In this document: one piece after another, positions 7,347 through 14,675 of the stretch
Layout: every line of letters begins with the position of its first letter
Numbering within the stretch: position 1 is the first letter of the stretch
Source of the DNA: Actinomycetes bacterium
GTDB lineage: Bacteria; Actinomycetota; Acidimicrobiia; Acidimicrobiales; Palsa-688
Assembly: GCA_021809105.1 (NCBI GenBank)
Contig: JAKBAM010000029.1
Span: 1-36,107 of the forward strand
Length of the DNA stretch: 36,107 nt
Direction of reading: 5' to 3'
Position numbers and translations under genes: made by a program
Notes under the pieces: generated by a model
The model's input: only the letters and a program-made list of their open reading frames with translations
Told to the model about the DNA's origin: nothing
Database searches by the model: none

Positions 7347-8941
7347 TGCAGGTGAAAGACGCTGATTCGCCTACGGCCGGGGGCGACCTGTACCGAGGCC
7401 GCTACCTCCCCGACCTGCTGATCACGGCGCTCGAACGCAGTGGTGACCGTCCGACCCTCTACATCGGGGAAGAAGCACTCACCGCCCACCAGCTGCGTGA
7501 CGAGATCAGCCGGTACGCCCAGGCGTTCCGTGCCAGCGGCATCGTCCAGGGCGACGGCGTGGCCACTCTGTCGAAAAACCGGCCCGAGGTGCTCTGCTCG
7601 ATGGGCACGGTCATGGTCACCGGCTGCCGCAATACGCCGCTGCACCCACTCGGGTCGCTCGACGACCACGCCTACGTCCTCGAGGACGCGGGCATCGAGA
7701 CGCTCATCTTCGACCCGGCGTTCACCGAGCGCGCCCAACAGCTCCAGCAACGGGTGCCGGCCCTGACACGCCTCCTCTCCTACGGCCCGGCTGGGGTGGG
7801 GGACGACCTGGTGGCCTTGGCCGCGACCTTCCAGGCAGGCCAGCTCACTGCGCCACGGGTGGATCCCGAGGACCTTTCGGCTCTGGCTTACACGGGGGGC
7901 ACCACCGGCAAGCCCAAGGGCGTGATGAACACCTACCGCGGAAGTGCGGCGATGGCGCACATCATGGTCTCGGACTGGGACTGGCCGAGCGAGGTCCGCC
8001 ACCTCGTGTGCACACCGCTCAGCCACGCCGGCTCCTCCCTCTTCGTGCCCCTGCTGCTCCGCGGTGGATCGATGGTGGTGCTGCCAACCTTCGAGGCCGG
8101 CGCCGTGCTGAGGGCGATCGAGGAGCAGCGGATCACCACCACGATGCTCGTCCCGTCGATGATCTACGCCCTGCTCGACCATCCCGACCTGGACTCCACC
8201 GACCTCTCCAGCCTGCAGACGGTGTTCTACGGCGCGTCGCCGATGTCGCCGGTACGCATGCAAGAGGCCATTCGCAAGCTCGGGCCGATCTTCTCCCAGT
8301 TCTACGGGCAGACCGAGTGCCCCCAAACCGTCTGCGTCCTGCGCAAGGACGACCACGACCCCGACGATCTGGCCCGGCTCGCATCGTGCGGCCGTCCCGT
8401 CCCGTGGGTACGGGTCGGCTTGCTCGACGACGACGGGCACGAGGTACCCAGAGGCGAGCCGGGCGAGCTGTGTGTCCGAGGCCCGCTAGTGATGAAGGGC
8501 TACTGGGGCAAGCCCGATGAGACCGCCGAGACCTTGCAGTACGGATGGCTGCACACCGGCGACATCGCCAGCGAGGACGAGCAGGGTTTCCTCACCATCG
8601 TCGACCGCAAGAAGGACATGATCGTCTCGGGCGGCTTCAACATCTACCCCCGAGAGGTCGAGGACGTCATCTCCGCCCACCCGGCGGTCGGAGCGGTGGC
8701 CGTCATCGGCGTACCCGACGAGAAGTGGGGCGAGGCGGTAAAGGCCGTCGTCGTTGTCCGCCCCGGCCAGCACCTCGACACCGACTCGCTGCTCGCACTG
8801 GTCAAGGAGCGGAAGGGCTCCCACCACGCGCCGAAGTCGGTGGACATCGTGGACGCGATCCCCCTGAGCCCCCTGGGCAAGCCCGACAAGAAGGCACTAC
8901 GGGCTCGCTATTGGGGCGGCGCCGAAAGGCTGGTGCACTGA
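7346..8941 (+). CDS. Acyl-CoA synthetase (AMP-binding)
   Basis: A 531-residue ANL-superfamily ligase. The ATP loop TGGTTGKPKG is at about 173-182, the FYGQTECPQ segment forms the adenylate pocket, HTGDIA and the hinge DRKKDMIVSGGFNIYPREVE follow, and the catalytic lysine is about K512 in PLSPLGKPDKK. These are the marks of fatty- or cyclic-acid CoA ligases (FadD type). The ATG shares one base with the P450 stop (TGATG), so its start is fixed by the overlap and translation is probably coupled. Directly downstream of a CYP142-like P450, it could activate a side-chain acid produced by terminal oxidation; that role is inference. The long open frame upstream of 7346 is only a shadow of the P450. 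Confidence 0.92.
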   Translation: MQVKDADSPTAGGDLYRGRYLPDLLITALERSGDRPTLYIGEEALTAHQLRDEISRYAQAFRASGIVQGDGVATLSKNRPEVLCSMGTVMVTGCRNTPLHPLGSLDDHAYVLEDAGIETLIFDPAFTERAQQLQQRVPALTRLLSYGPAGVGDDLVALAATFQAGQLTAPRVDPEDLSALAYTGGTTGKPKGVMNTYRGSAAMAHIMVSDWDWPSEVRHLVCTPLSHAGSSLFVPLLLRGGSMVVLPTFEAGAVLRAIEEQRITTTMLVPSMIYALLDHPDLDSTDLSSLQTVFYGASPMSPVRMQEAIRKLGPIFSQFYGQTECPQTVCVLRKDDHDPDDLARLASCGRPVPWVRVGLLDDDGHEVPRGEPGELCVRGPLVMKGYWGKPDETAETLQYGWLHTGDIASEDEQGFLTIVDRKKDMIVSGGFNIYPREVEDVISAHPAVGAVAVIGVPDEKWGEAVKAVVVVRPGQHLDTDSLLALVKERKGSHHAPKSVDIVDAIPLSPLGKPDKKALRARYWGGAERLVH

Positions 8942-8942
8942 C

Positions 8943-9713
8943 GTGGATCTGGAGGGGCGTTCCGCTCTGGTGACAGGGGCCGCCGGCGGCCTCGGGTCGG
9001 CCACGGCTCGCCATTTGGCGGAACTCGGCATGGCCGTGGTGGCCTTCGACCGGAACACCGCCGGGGCCGAGGAGACCGCGGCAGGACTCGGGGCACCGGC
9101 CGTCGGCGTGGGCGGCGACGTCAACGACGACGACGACGTGGCAGCTGCCGTGGCGGCCGCCAGTGCCGCCGGGCCCTTGTCCCTGGTGGTCAACGTCGCC
9201 GGCGGCGGCACCCGAGGATCTCGCACCGTGGCCCGCGACGGGGCGCCGCACCCCATGGACACCTTCCGGTACACGATGGAGATCAACGCCTTCGGGACCT
9301 TCAACGTGTCGCGCCTGGCCGCGGCCGCGATGACCGCCAACGAGCCCGACGCCGACGGTCAGCGCGGCGTCATTGTCAACACCTCCTCCCTCGCCGGCCT
9401 AGAGGGACAGACCGGGCAGCTGGCTTACGCAGCGGCGAAGGCCGCTATTGCCGGGATGACGCTGCCCATGGCCCGGGACCTGGCGCCGGTGGGCATCCGG
9501 GTGTGCACGATTGCCCCCGGGACGATGGCCACCCCGGTATTCGCCAGCGCGCCACCGGCGCTGAAGGATGCCCTCATCGCCAACGTCGTATTCCCCAAGA
9601 GGATGGGCAGACCCGAGGAGTTCGCCCTACTGGTCGAAATGATCGCCCGCAACGACTACCTCAACGGCGAGATCTTCCGGCTCGACGGCGGCCTCCGCTT
9701 CCCGCCGAAATGA
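8943..9713 (+). CDS. SDR dehydrogenase, HSD10 / type II 3-hydroxyacyl-CoA dehydrogenase-like
   Basis: A 256-residue classical short-chain dehydrogenase/reductase. It has TGAAGGLG (11-18) for NAD binding, NVAGG near 84, serine in NTSS (about 147-149) and the catalytic pair Y162/K166. The stretch AGMTLPMARDLAPVGIRV and the following IAPGTMATP closely follow the HSD17B10 pattern, a subfamily that oxidises 3-hydroxyacyl-CoA and some hydroxysteroids. The GTG start is one base after the preceding stop. With the ligase before it, a beta-oxidation step on an activated side chain is the likely job. Confidence 0.9.
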   Translation: MDLEGRSALVTGAAGGLGSATARHLAELGMAVVAFDRNTAGAEETAAGLGAPAVGVGGDVNDDDDVAAAVAAASAAGPLSLVVNVAGGGTRGSRTVARDGAPHPMDTFRYTMEINAFGTFNVSRLAAAAMTANEPDADGQRGVIVNTSSLAGLEGQTGQLAYAAAKAAIAGMTLPMARDLAPVGIRVCTIAPGTMATPVFASAPPALKDALIANVVFPKRMGRPEEFALLVEMIARNDYLNGEIFRLDGGLRFPPK

Positions 9714-9747
9714 TTGAAACCCACTACCAAAGGCCGGGAGGCACCGG

Positions 9748-10578
9748 ATGACCGCATCATCACTCGACGGGCGATCGGTGATCGTCACCGGCGGGGGGAC
9801 TGGCATCGGCGCCGCGTGCGCCCGACAGGCCGCGTCGGAAGGTGCGGCCGTCACGATCTGCGGCCGCACCGAGAACAAGCTGGCAGCGGTCGCCGACAGC
9901 ATCCGAGCTGCTGGGGGCCGCGTCTCCACGGTGGTCGCAGACGTGACCGACGAGGACGATGTCGAGCGCCTGGTGGAGTCGGCCGTGGCCTTCGGCGGGG
10001 GCCTCCACGGGGTGGTCGCCAATGCCGGCGGCGGCGGCGGACTGGCCCCGTACCACCTGCAAGCGGTGTCAGAGTTCGAGCGGGTGCTGCGACTAAACCT
10101 CATAGGCACGCTGCTGTGCATCAAACACGGAGTGGGCCGCCTTGCTGAGAGCGGCGGCGGATCCTTCGTCGGGATGTCGTCCATCGCTGGCCACGTGACG
10201 CATCCCTATTTCGGCGCATACCCGGTGGCCAAGGCCGGCATCGAGTCGATGATCCGCAACGCGGCCGACGAGTACGGGGCGTCGAAAGTTCGCTTCAACG
10301 CCCTCCAACCGGGCTTCATCGCCACCGAGGTCATGGCAGGTGTCGAACGCGGCGGCCCCATCTGGCGGAGCTACGTCGACCAGACGCCGCTCGGCGATGT
10401 CGGCCAGCCGGAGGACGTCGCAAGCGTGGTGCGCTTCCTCCTGTCCGACGAGTCACGCTGGATCACCGGTCAAACCATCGCCGTCGACGGTGGCCACTGC
10501 CTACGCCGAGGCCCGGACTTCACCGTTGCGGTGGAGCGCACGTACCCGCCGGAGGAACTCCAGCTCCTTCCACGTTGA
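9748..10578 (+). CDS. SDR family oxidoreductase
   Basis: A 276-residue classical SDR with TGGGTGIG (14-21), NAG (92-94), Ser144/145 and Y158-PVA-K162. The tail of about 20 residues after the usual DGG end (VERTYPPEELQLLPR) is longer than average. The ATG follows a GGGAGG ribosome site. It is the last gene of the run starting at 4981; 34 bases separate it from the HSD10-like gene. It would interconvert an alcohol and a ketone with NAD(P); the substrate is not readable from sequence. Its stop codon lies within the first copy of a 21-bp tandem repeat. Confidence 0.9.
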   Translation: MTASSLDGRSVIVTGGGTGIGAACARQAASEGAAVTICGRTENKLAAVADSIRAAGGRVSTVVADVTDEDDVERLVESAVAFGGGLHGVVANAGGGGGLAPYHLQAVSEFERVLRLNLIGTLLCIKHGVGRLAESGGGSFVGMSSIAGHVTHPYFGAYPVAKAGIESMIRNAADEYGASKVRFNALQPGFIATEVMAGVERGGPIWRSYVDQTPLGDVGQPEDVASVVRFLLSDESRWITGQTIAVDGGHCLRRGPDFTVAVERTYPPEELQLLPR

Positions 10579-10611
10579 GGATCTGAGAACCCACGTTGAG
10601 GATCTCAGAAC
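10570..10611. repeat. 21-bp tandem direct repeat across two convergent stop codons
   Basis: Two head-to-tail copies (10570-10590 and 10591-10611) begin CCACGTTGAGGATCT and differ at one base (G/C at position 16). Copy 1 contains the TGA of the plus-strand SDR and copy 2 contains the TGA of the minus-strand SDR. The single difference makes TCTGAGA and TCTCAGA complementary, giving a weak 7-bp stem with a 14-base loop. Confidence 0.85.
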
Positions 10612-11372
10612 CCGCTCAGCAGACGCGGGTACTCGCGGTGCACTTCGCCGCCGTCGACCACGAGCGTCTCCCCGCTGATCCAGGAGGCGTCCTCGCCGGC
10701 GAGGAAGAGGACGGCGCGCGCAATGTCGTCGGGGCTCCCGGGCCGACCTGCCGGGATCGAGGCGACGAACTGGGCACGGACCGCCGAACGCGTCGGAGCG
10801 GTCATGGGAGTCTCGACGAACCCGGGTGCGATGGCATTCACCCGCACGCCGTGCGGGGCCGCCTCCAGGGCGGCCACTTTGGTGAGCATCTCGACGCCAG
10901 CCTTCGCGCTGCAATAGGCAGCCATTCCCTCAGCCGGCTGGCGGGCGTTGATCGATGCGATGTTGACAATCGCCCCGCCACCGCTGGCCATCTGCTTCAG
11001 CTCATGCTTCACGGAGAGGAAGACACCGGTGAGGCAGACGTCGATCACCTGCTTCCAGCTGTCCACGCCGTGATCCCGGATGGAGGACAGCGTGCCGACG
11101 CCCGCAGAGTTGACCCCGATGTCCAACCGGCCGAAGCGGTGGGCTGCCGTCATCACCAGGCGCTCGACGTCTGCCTCCGACGTCACGTCTACTCGCACCG
11201 TCGCAGACGATGCAGGGTCGAACCGCTCGGCGCACTCCGACAAGAGAGCCTCGTCTCGATCACCGATCACGACCCGGGCGCCTTGCTCCAACAGCGCCTC
11301 GGCCGTGCGTCGCCCGATCCCAGAAGCTCCCCCTGTCACAACCGCAACCTTGCCTTCGAACCGGTTTCCCAT
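10605..11372 (-). CDS. SDR family oxidoreductase
   Basis: A 255-residue classical SDR: TGGASGIG (13-20), NSAG (88-91), Ser140, Y153-CSA-K157 and a late DGGEVHREYP tail. Two adjacent ATGs exist (11373-11375 and 11370-11372); the second is preferred because GGAG lies seven bases before it, against four for the first. The family oxidises or reduces secondary alcohols with NAD(P)(H). It stands alone on the minus strand, divergent from the MaoC pair, sharing a 134-base promoter interval that contains a perfect palindrome. It ends in the tandem repeat shared with the convergent SDR. Confidence 0.9.
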   Translation of the reverse strand: MGNRFEGKVAVVTGGASGIGRRTAEALLEQGARVVIGDRDEALLSECAERFDPASSATVRVDVTSEADVERLVMTAAHRFGRLDIGVNSAGVGTLSSIRDHGVDSWKQVIDVCLTGVFLSVKHELKQMASGGGAIVNIASINARQPAEGMAAYCSAKAGVEMLTKVAALEAAPHGVRVNAIAPGFVETPMTAPTRSAVRAQFVASIPAGRPGSPDDIARAVLFLAGEDASWISGETLVVDGGEVHREYPRLLSGF

Positions 11373-11436
11373 CATCGCTCTCCAGACAATCAGATTTGCC
11401 TTCAGCCAATCGCCGACCATACAGCAGCGCTACGAT

Positions 11437-11453
11437 TGCCGGCGATGCCGGCA
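11437..11453. promoter_or_regulatory. Perfect palindrome in divergent promoter
   Basis: TGCCGGC-GAT-GCCGGCA: 7-bp perfect arms around a 3-base centre, directly after a possible plus-strand -10 element (TACGAT, 11431-11436) and 53 bases before the MaoC start at 11507. It is a candidate operator for one or both of the divergent genes; the binding protein is unknown. Confidence 0.45.
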
Positions 11454-11506
11454 CACCCTGACGCTCGACGAGGTCCCTGGTCACGGGTGAGGGTTTGCCA
11501 GTCCCC

Positions 11507-12013
11507 ATGAGCACACTGGTCAATTCCGAAATGGCTGCCGCCGTGGGTCGGACGATCCGCCGGCGGCAGTCCTTCCCCGTCAGCGAGTCAGATATACGGC
11601 GGTGGGCGATCGCCGTCTACTGGCCCGACCCCTCTCCGCGCCTATTCTGGGACGCTGCCTACGCAGCCACCACATCCCACGGGGGGATCGTCGCCCCGGA
11701 GGAGTTCAATCCGTTCGCCTGGATGGTCGCCGAGAGCGACCCTAAGGGAGTTGCCGACGACGCAGAGCGCATCGAGCGCACCCTCGGCATCAGGGGTCCC
11801 GACCTCCGGTTCGAGCTCAACGGTGGGCTGGAGGCGCATTACGCGGTACGGATCCGACCAGGGGACGTGATCACTGCTGTCAGCACACTCGCTTCTTACA
11901 CAGAGAAGACCGGACGCCTCGGCCCGATGCTGTTCACTTCCACCGAGGAGATCTGGACGAACGACTCCGGAGCGTTGGTCAAGCGCTCCCGATCCACACA
12001 AATACGCTATTGA
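11507..12013 (+). CDS. MaoC-like / FAS1-like dehydratase N-domain protein, structural subunit
   Basis: A 168-residue single hot-dog-domain protein. Segments such as ESDIRRWAIAV, the HGGIVAPEEFNPF motif and GDVITAVS match the N-terminal dehydratase domain of MaoC-type hydratases (HadA/FAS1-like). It lacks the catalytic Asp/His loop, which is supplied by the next gene; such pairs form heteromeric enoyl-CoA hydratases, as in ChsH1/ChsH2 of cholesterol breakdown or HadAB. The ATG at 11507 is preferred to a TTG at 11495 that has no room for a ribosome site, although GAGGG is somewhat far (13 bases) from the ATG. Its last bases overlap the next start. Confidence 0.85.
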   Translation: MSTLVNSEMAAAVGRTIRRRQSFPVSESDIRRWAIAVYWPDPSPRLFWDAAYAATTSHGGIVAPEEFNPFAWMVAESDPKGVADDAERIERTLGIRGPDLRFELNGGLEAHYAVRIRPGDVITAVSTLASYTEKTGRLGPMLFTSTEEIWTNDSGALVKRSRSTQIRY

Positions 12014-12438
12014 CCAGCTCTGTGCACGACGCGCGGGTCGGTGATGACCTCCTCCCCTTTCGGAGGTCGCCGGGATTGGAGCACTGGAACCGCTACGCCG
12101 CGGTCAACGACGAGTTCGTGCCGATCCACATGGACGACGAGGCCGGACGCCAGGCCGGCTACGCCAGTGCGTTCGGGATGGGCAACCTTCAATATTCCTA
12201 TCTGCACAACCTTCTCCGCCTGTGGACCGGCGATGAGGGCGAGATCCTCGAGGTCTCCTGCCAGTTCCGGTCCGCGAACATCAAGGGCCAGATCGTGACT
12301 GCAGGTGGGACCGTAACCGATGTGGCCACTGAGAGCGGGCGCAGGGTGGTCGGCATCGACGTATGGACCGAGGACCAAGGCGGCGTCCGGCTCTGCGTGG
12401 GTCATGCCCGCATCGCCGCGAGCGAACGACCATCATGA
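12010..12438 (+). CDS. MaoC-like hydratase, catalytic subunit
   Basis: A 142-residue hot-dog protein carrying the hydratase-2 loop NDEFVPIHMDDE, with the expected catalytic Asp34 and His40, followed by the GYASAFGMGN turn. It would add water across an enoyl-CoA double bond (or the reverse) together with the preceding subunit. The TTG at 12010 overlaps the previous TGA by four bases, typical of coupled subunits; a GTG at 12022 is the alternative and would shorten the protein by four residues. Likely substrate class: side-chain or ring-derived enoyl-CoA of the same pathway. Confidence 0.85.
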   Translation: MTSSVHDARVGDDLLPFRRSPGLEHWNRYAAVNDEFVPIHMDDEAGRQAGYASAFGMGNLQYSYLHNLLRLWTGDEGEILEVSCQFRSANIKGQIVTAGGTVTDVATESGRRVVGIDVWTEDQGGVRLCVGHARIAASERPS

Positions 12439-12479
12439 AGCTTGTAGACGGAGTTGTTGCCATTGGCGCTGACGCCTGA
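12435..12479 (+). other. 14-codon minigene bridging two coding regions
   Basis: ATG at 12435 overlaps the stop of the MaoC gene (ATGA) and its TGA overlaps the ATG of the kinase gene (TGATG). The predicted peptide is MKLVDGVVAIGADA. It may keep ribosomes moving from the hydratase to the kinase, or be the remnant of a deleted gene, since the first residues resemble an SDR N-terminus. No direct evidence of expression. Confidence 0.4.
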
Positions 12480-13570
12480 TGGACATCCAGCGGCGCCTGA
12501 GCTCTTGGATCGAGACCAAACTTCCCGGCGCTGATCGCGTTTGGGTCGAGGGTCTCGACCGGGCAGCCATGGGCCATTCGGCTGAGACCTTTTTCCTGAC
12601 GGTGAACTGGCACGACGACGGAGGGGATCACAGCAACGACATCGTGATCCGCGTCCGGCCCCCCGCTCCCGGCTTGCTGGAGCCGTATGACCTCCGGCGT
12701 CAATTCGAAGTGCTGCGCGGTCTCGAGGCGACGTCAGTGCGGTCGCCGCGAGCGCTGTGGTTCGAACCGTCCGGTACCGTACTCGGGCAAGAGTTCTACG
12801 TGATGGAACGCCTGCCGGGCACGGTCTATGAGCGAGTGCTCCCCGCCGAGATTGCGAACGATCCTGTTCGGGTGCGCCGGATGTGCGAAAGCCTGGTTGA
12901 TCAGGTGGCGGCCATCCACATGGTGGACCTGGGTGCCACCGGCCTCCAGTCCATCGGCAACGGCCGTGGGTATCTCGACGAGGAGATCGCCAAGTGGTCA
13001 GGCGAGATGAGGCGGGTCCAGCGTGGGCCGCTGCCGGCGCTCGAGCACTTGGCGCAAGTGCTTCGAGAGCAGCTGCCGATGCAGTGCCCATCGGTGACGC
13101 TCGTCCACGGCGACGCCAAGCCGGGCAACTTCGCCTTCTGGGAAGGCGAGGTTACGGCCGTGCTCGACTGGGAGATGGCGAGCATCGGGGATCCGCTCGC
13201 CGACATCGGCTGGGCCGAGGTGCTCTGGAACACTCCCGGCTCGTTTACTTCCAGACCCGGTGCACTTTCGGCCGACGAGATGGTCTCTCGATGGGAGCAG
13301 CTCACCGGTATCCGGGCCGAGCACCGGCCTTGGTACCGCGCCTTCCAGGCCTTCAAGATGGCGGTGATCCTGTTGGTCGCAGGCCACCTCTTCGACGCCG
13401 GACACACCGACGACATGCGTTTCATGGAGATGACGTACTCGATCCACCCGCTGACGCAGCTGGGCCTAAGCCAGTTGGGAATCGACGAGCCGCTCGAACC
13501 TGGGCCGGTGCTGCCGCGCGAAGACCGTATCGTCGCAGTCCGACGGCTGCAGGATCCAGCGATCCATTAG
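12479..13570 (+). CDS. Phosphotransferase (APH/choline-kinase fold), ACAD10/11- and LvaA-like
   Basis: A 363-residue kinase-fold protein. LVHGDAKPGNFAF gives the catalytic loop (H210, D212, N217), and AVLDWEMASIGDPLADIGW gives the metal-binding Asp230 with the exact spacing of the ACAD10/ACAD11 N-terminal kinase domain. The N-lobe has MGHSAETFFL, like the glycine-serine loop of that family, and IVIRVRPP with the nucleotide-contacting basic residue. Characterised relatives (mammalian ACAD10/11, Pseudomonas LvaA) phosphorylate 4-hydroxyacyl-CoA so that phosphate can be eliminated to an enoyl-CoA. Sitting after a MaoC hydratase pair, a hydroxyacyl-CoA kinase role is attractive but inferred. The start is set by overlap with the minigene. 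No acyl-CoA dehydrogenase partner lies in the window. Confidence 0.85.
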   Translation: MDIQRRLSSWIETKLPGADRVWVEGLDRAAMGHSAETFFLTVNWHDDGGDHSNDIVIRVRPPAPGLLEPYDLRRQFEVLRGLEATSVRSPRALWFEPSGTVLGQEFYVMERLPGTVYERVLPAEIANDPVRVRRMCESLVDQVAAIHMVDLGATGLQSIGNGRGYLDEEIAKWSGEMRRVQRGPLPALEHLAQVLREQLPMQCPSVTLVHGDAKPGNFAFWEGEVTAVLDWEMASIGDPLADIGWAEVLWNTPGSFTSRPGALSADEMVSRWEQLTGIRAEHRPWYRAFQAFKMAVILLVAGHLFDAGHTDDMRFMEMTYSIHPLTQLGLSQLGIDEPLEPGPVLPREDRIVAVRRLQDPAIH

Positions 13571-13583
13571 TCAGGTATTGGGC

Positions 13584-14639
13584 TCAGATCCCGGCTGCCA
13601 GGACCACGTCGCAGGCATCGTGGTCGGCGGCAGCGGTACCGAGCCGCTCGAGAAGTACCGTGGTTATCTGGGGCTTCACCTTCTGGGTGATCGACCAGAG
13701 GAACATTCCGTAGACGATCCCGCAACAGATTCCGAACCAGACCTCGTCCCAGGAGGGAGCAACCAGATCCTTGGACGCGAGCCGGTCCCGATAGAGCGTC
13801 AACAGGTCGTGCTCCGCGCTTCGTCGATCCTCGACGCCCATCGATGAGGCTAAGTGGTATCCCACATCCAAGTACCAGGGTCCGCGCTGTACCAGCTGCC
13901 AGTCCAGAAGACCGGGACGTCCTGTGCGATCCTCGAAGAGGTTCCCCACGTGGGCGTCGCCGTGCAGCAGGCACCACGACGTGGCCGAGTCGGTGATGCC
14001 GGGCAGGGCCTTGTAGGCCGCGAGCAGCTTCTCGGCGTCCCGGGCCCCCTCGGGGATCCCAGCGCCCAGAGGCCCGTCGTACTGATCCTGGATATCGGAG
14101 ACCGTGCGCGTACCTGCAGTGGATGAGATGCGGGAAGTGAGCCATTCCGACGAGCGCACCTGGGCGGACTTCCACGTGGTCGCATGCATAACGGCATACT
14201 GCTCGAGGCTCACCGCGACCCGAGATGAGGTGTACCGCTCGAGAGGATCGAGGAACCGCGCTCCGGCAACTGTGATGTCCTCTGTGATCACCACTCCGTG
14301 CCGGCTGGCGTCGTCTACGTCGGCGTAGACGCTTGGCAGCGTCCGCGCACCGATGGTCGCAGCCAGGTCGCGGTAGAAGAGAGCCTCGGACTCGCCGGCA
14401 GATCGGTAGGCCGCAGTCCCGGTATCGGAAAAGTAGCCTTTCGCGCACAAGCTGGCGGGCAGCCCGGTCGGCACGCCGCCGTCACATTCGATCCGGAAGC
14501 AAGCGTTGGTGGAGATGCGACTCTCGACCGATCCGAGGGTCGCCGCCGCAACCTCGATACCGGGATACGACTGCCCGAGCGCCCCGGTGAGCCACGCCGG
14601 GGAGACCAGCTCTTCCAACGTATCCGGGACCCTTACCAT
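13584..14639 (-). CDS. Phosphotransferase family protein (APH/EcKL-like kinase fold)
   Basis: A 351-residue protein with a kinase-like fold: Lys67 in LCAKGY, the catalytic loop LLHGDAHVGNLF (H226, D228, N233) and LLDWQLV with the metal Asp246. It belongs to the ecdysteroid-kinase-like/phosphotransferase branch rather than the ACAD10 branch and is clearly related to the protein at 33411-34442 (DWQ(L/V)VQ.G.W..D(V/I).YHLA). GGGGAGG seven bases before the ATG fixes the start. It is the last gene of the binding-protein/SDR run, 36 bases after the SDR. It may phosphorylate an alcohol such as a hydroxysteroid or hydroxyacid; the true substrate is unknown. Confidence 0.82.
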   Translation of the reverse strand: MVRVPDTLEELVSPAWLTGALGQSYPGIEVAAATLGSVESRISTNACFRIECDGGVPTGLPASLCAKGYFSDTGTAAYRSAGESEALFYRDLAATIGARTLPSVYADVDDASRHGVVITEDITVAGARFLDPLERYTSSRVAVSLEQYAVMHATTWKSAQVRSSEWLTSRISSTAGTRTVSDIQDQYDGPLGAGIPEGARDAEKLLAAYKALPGITDSATSWCLLHGDAHVGNLFEDRTGRPGLLDWQLVQRGPWYLDVGYHLASSMGVEDRRSAEHDLLTLYRDRLASKDLVAPSWDEVWFGICCGIVYGMFLWSITQKVKPQITTVLLERLGTAAADHDACDVVLAAGI

Positions 14640-14675
14640 TTTAATGCCTCCCCTAACCGATCAACCGGTCCAGCT

